Below are positions 5,774-6,423 of a stretch of DNA of 6,423 nt, piece after piece. The notes below the pieces were generated by a model. The model was not told the DNA's origin and did not search any database. It saw only the letters and a program-made list of their open reading frames with translations. Source of the stretch: a candidate division Zixibacteria bacterium DG_27 (GTDB taxonomy: Bacteria > Zixibacteria > MSB-5A5 > DG-27); NCBI GenBank assembly GCA_001302725.1, contig LIZU01000074.1:1-6423 (forward strand), given 5' to 3'. Within the stretch, counting starts at the first letter, position 1, and the number at the start of each line of letters is the position of its first letter. A program made the translations under genes and the position numbers.

Positions 5774-5792
5774 GGTCGTCAGACGGACGATC
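5774..5792 (+). repeat. Hairpin GGTCGTC-AGACG-GACGATC upstream of the GvpL/F-like gene
   Basis: Seven pairs including one G-U, with a 5-nt loop, follow immediately after a run of G bases. It sits in the predicted leader of the plus-strand gene. Function unknown. Confidence 0.4.
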
Positions 5793-5892
5793 GCACTAAG
5801 ATAGAAGTCCTGTCAAGCTGATTACTTAGCGCAAGCGGGGGCAAATCGCTTTCAAGTCCGCCATCCGTATTCAGGAACAGGGGGGCAAGAGA

Positions 5893-6315
5893 ATGGTCAA
5901 AGAGGGAGGGAACGCATTTGAGCAACTTCCGACCGGTTTCGAGGATCAGGAGGAATGGCAGGTTGAGGTGTACGCGAATCTAAAGCGGGTATCGGATTGG
6001 ATAGCTGAAAGCATTCCTGGGCCAAAAGGAGAGAGACTACTCCAGGTGGAGCTGGACAGAAAGCTCGACGAGTACAAGGAAAAGAGCTTCGGGTGGATGG
6101 TGAAGCAGGCTCAGAAAGCGCAATTGAATGAGGTCCTCTGCGGGCAGCCTGATCAAAAGGGGCAGGATATGATCCTGAGTTCAACCTATCTGGTTTCCAG
6201 GGAGCAGAGAGAGGATTTCAGGACGGTGGTGAGGTTACTCGCGAAGGAATACAGAAGCAAAGGGTTAGTCTTTGAATGCACCGGGCCCAGAGTGCCCAAC
6301 GATTCCGTGTGGTAG
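5893..6315 (+). CDS. Short GvpL/GvpF-like gas vesicle protein, C-terminal domain only
   Basis: A 140-residue protein that I read as the C-terminal part of the GvpL/GvpF family, accessory/minor proteins of gas vesicle assembly. Supporting segments in family order: EEWQVEVYANLKRV (20-33), resembling the EWgvKvy stretch; a charged helical region GERLLQVELDRKLDEYKEK (46-64); SSTYLVSREQREDFRTVVRLLAKEY (97-121), resembling the naaFLV...F...v..La region; and GLVFECTGPRVPNDSVW at the end, a degenerate form of the family's tGPwPPYsFv ending. Family members are typically over 200 residues, so an N-terminal domain of roughly 100 residues is missing. An AGGGGGG stretch 7-8 nt upstream could serve as the ribosome binding site. 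The frame stays open 21 codons further upstream to a TAG at 5827-5829, with no other ATG. It may be a decayed gene remnant or a genuine small paralogue. No other gvp gene is visible. Confidence 0.6.
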   Translation: MVKEGGNAFEQLPTGFEDQEEWQVEVYANLKRVSDWIAESIPGPKGERLLQVELDRKLDEYKEKSFGWMVKQAQKAQLNEVLCGQPDQKGQDMILSSTYLVSREQREDFRTVVRLLAKEYRSKGLVFECTGPRVPNDSVW

Positions 6316-6333
6316 AAGTGAACTCTGGTGAAG

Positions 6334-6366
6334 ATGGCCAACGAGCCTTTGTAACTCATTGGCCAT
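6334..6366. repeat. Strong stem-loop between the GvpL/F-like gene and the tRNA gene
   Basis: ATGGCCAA (6334-6341) pairs perfectly with TTGGCCAT (6359-6366). After one mismatch, GAG/CTC adds three more pairs around a 9-nt loop. It lies between two convergent genes and could act as a bidirectional transcription stop, although neither side has a good U-tract. Confidence 0.55.
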
Positions 6367-6389
6367 TGGTGGGTTGGATGCAGACTCAA

Positions 6390-6423
6390 TACGCCCAGGA
6401 GGAGTTGAACCCCCAACCTTCTG
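6390..6423 (-). tRNA. tRNA gene, 3' end only (5' part outside window), isotype uncertain
   Basis: Read on the minus strand from the right edge: CAGA (3' strand of the anticodon stem), AGGTT variable loop, GGGGG T-stem, TTCAACT T-loop (fits TTCRANY), CCTCC T-stem pairing with one G-U, TGGGCGT acceptor strand and discriminator A at 6390. The next bases are TTG, so CCA is not encoded. The anticodon is off the edge. The ending resembles some tRNA-Arg, tRNA-Thr or tRNA-Lys genes, but I cannot assign it. The 5' acceptor strand outside the window should read ACGCCCA or a G-U variant. Confidence 0.82.

Larger units (their letters stand above)
5347..5892. other. Long gene-free region between divergent genes
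   Basis: About 545 nt with no convincing gene. Short open frames here lack ribosome binding sites and recognisable protein motifs. From left to right it holds the radical SAM leader and promoter, a dense cluster of inverted repeats (5575-5710), a weak plus-strand promoter candidate (5721-5749), a hairpin at 5774-5792, and G-runs of 7, 5 and 6 bases at 5769-5775, 5837-5841 and 5880-5885. I matched it to no known riboswitch or RNA family by eye. The amount of pairing potential suggests a structured RNA or the remnant of a mobile element. Confidence 0.6.

Noticed and set aside
5812..5817. Perfect minus-strand TTGACA as another promoter
   Set aside because: No -10-like hexamer at 15-19 bp spacing.
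5831..5862. TTCAAGTCC-like stretch suggesting a second tRNA
   Set aside because: The flanking 5-mers TCGCT and CCGCC do not pair as a T-stem and no acceptor or anticodon arm can be drawn.
1..6423. CRISPR array, transposase or complete insertion sequence
   Set aside because: No regularly spaced repeats and no transposase, integrase or cas motifs seen in any frame.

Overview
The window looks like bacterial chromosome, probably from an anaerobe or facultative anaerobe. Genes are compact, most starts are preceded by strong GGAGG-type ribosome binding sites, promoters are close to the sigma-70 consensus, and composition is moderately GC-rich. The fatty-acyl/butyrate-type genes beside a radical SAM enzyme with a B12-binding-like domain fit an anaerobic lifestyle. 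I cannot assign a genus from sequence alone.

Positions 1-3690, minus strand: a four-gene acyl-CoA cluster, transcribed thiolase -> 3-hydroxyacyl-CoA dehydrogenase -> acyl-CoA dehydrogenase -> second acyl-CoA dehydrogenase (cut by the left edge). Gaps are 89, 12 and 10 nt, and in the two short gaps the next gene's ribosome binding site overlaps the previous stop codon. The genes cover three of the four steps interconverting two acetyl-CoA and butyryl-CoA, or equally of beta-oxidation; enoyl-CoA hydratase (crotonase) is absent from the window. A near-consensus promoter lies at 3752-3780, with a 9-bp direct repeat and an inverted repeat around it.

Positions 3826-5509, minus strand: a separate unit with its own promoter (TTGACA, 16 bp, TATCAT), a leader of roughly 130 nt with a hairpin, a 473-residue radical SAM protein with an N-terminal B12-binding-like domain, and a Rho-independent terminator that separates it from the thiolase promoter.

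Positions 5347-5892: about 545 nt with no credible gene. It holds the radical SAM promoter and leader and, at 5575-5710, a cluster of inverted repeats that could form two mutually exclusive folds. A weak plus-strand promoter may lie at 5721-5749.

Positions 5893-6423: a 140-residue plus-strand protein resembling only the C-terminal part of gas vesicle proteins GvpL/GvpF, a long stem-loop at 6334-6366, and at the right edge the 3' end of a minus-strand tRNA gene without an encoded CCA. The likely incomplete gvp-type gene next to a tRNA 3' end hints at an old rearrangement or island boundary; this is inference.
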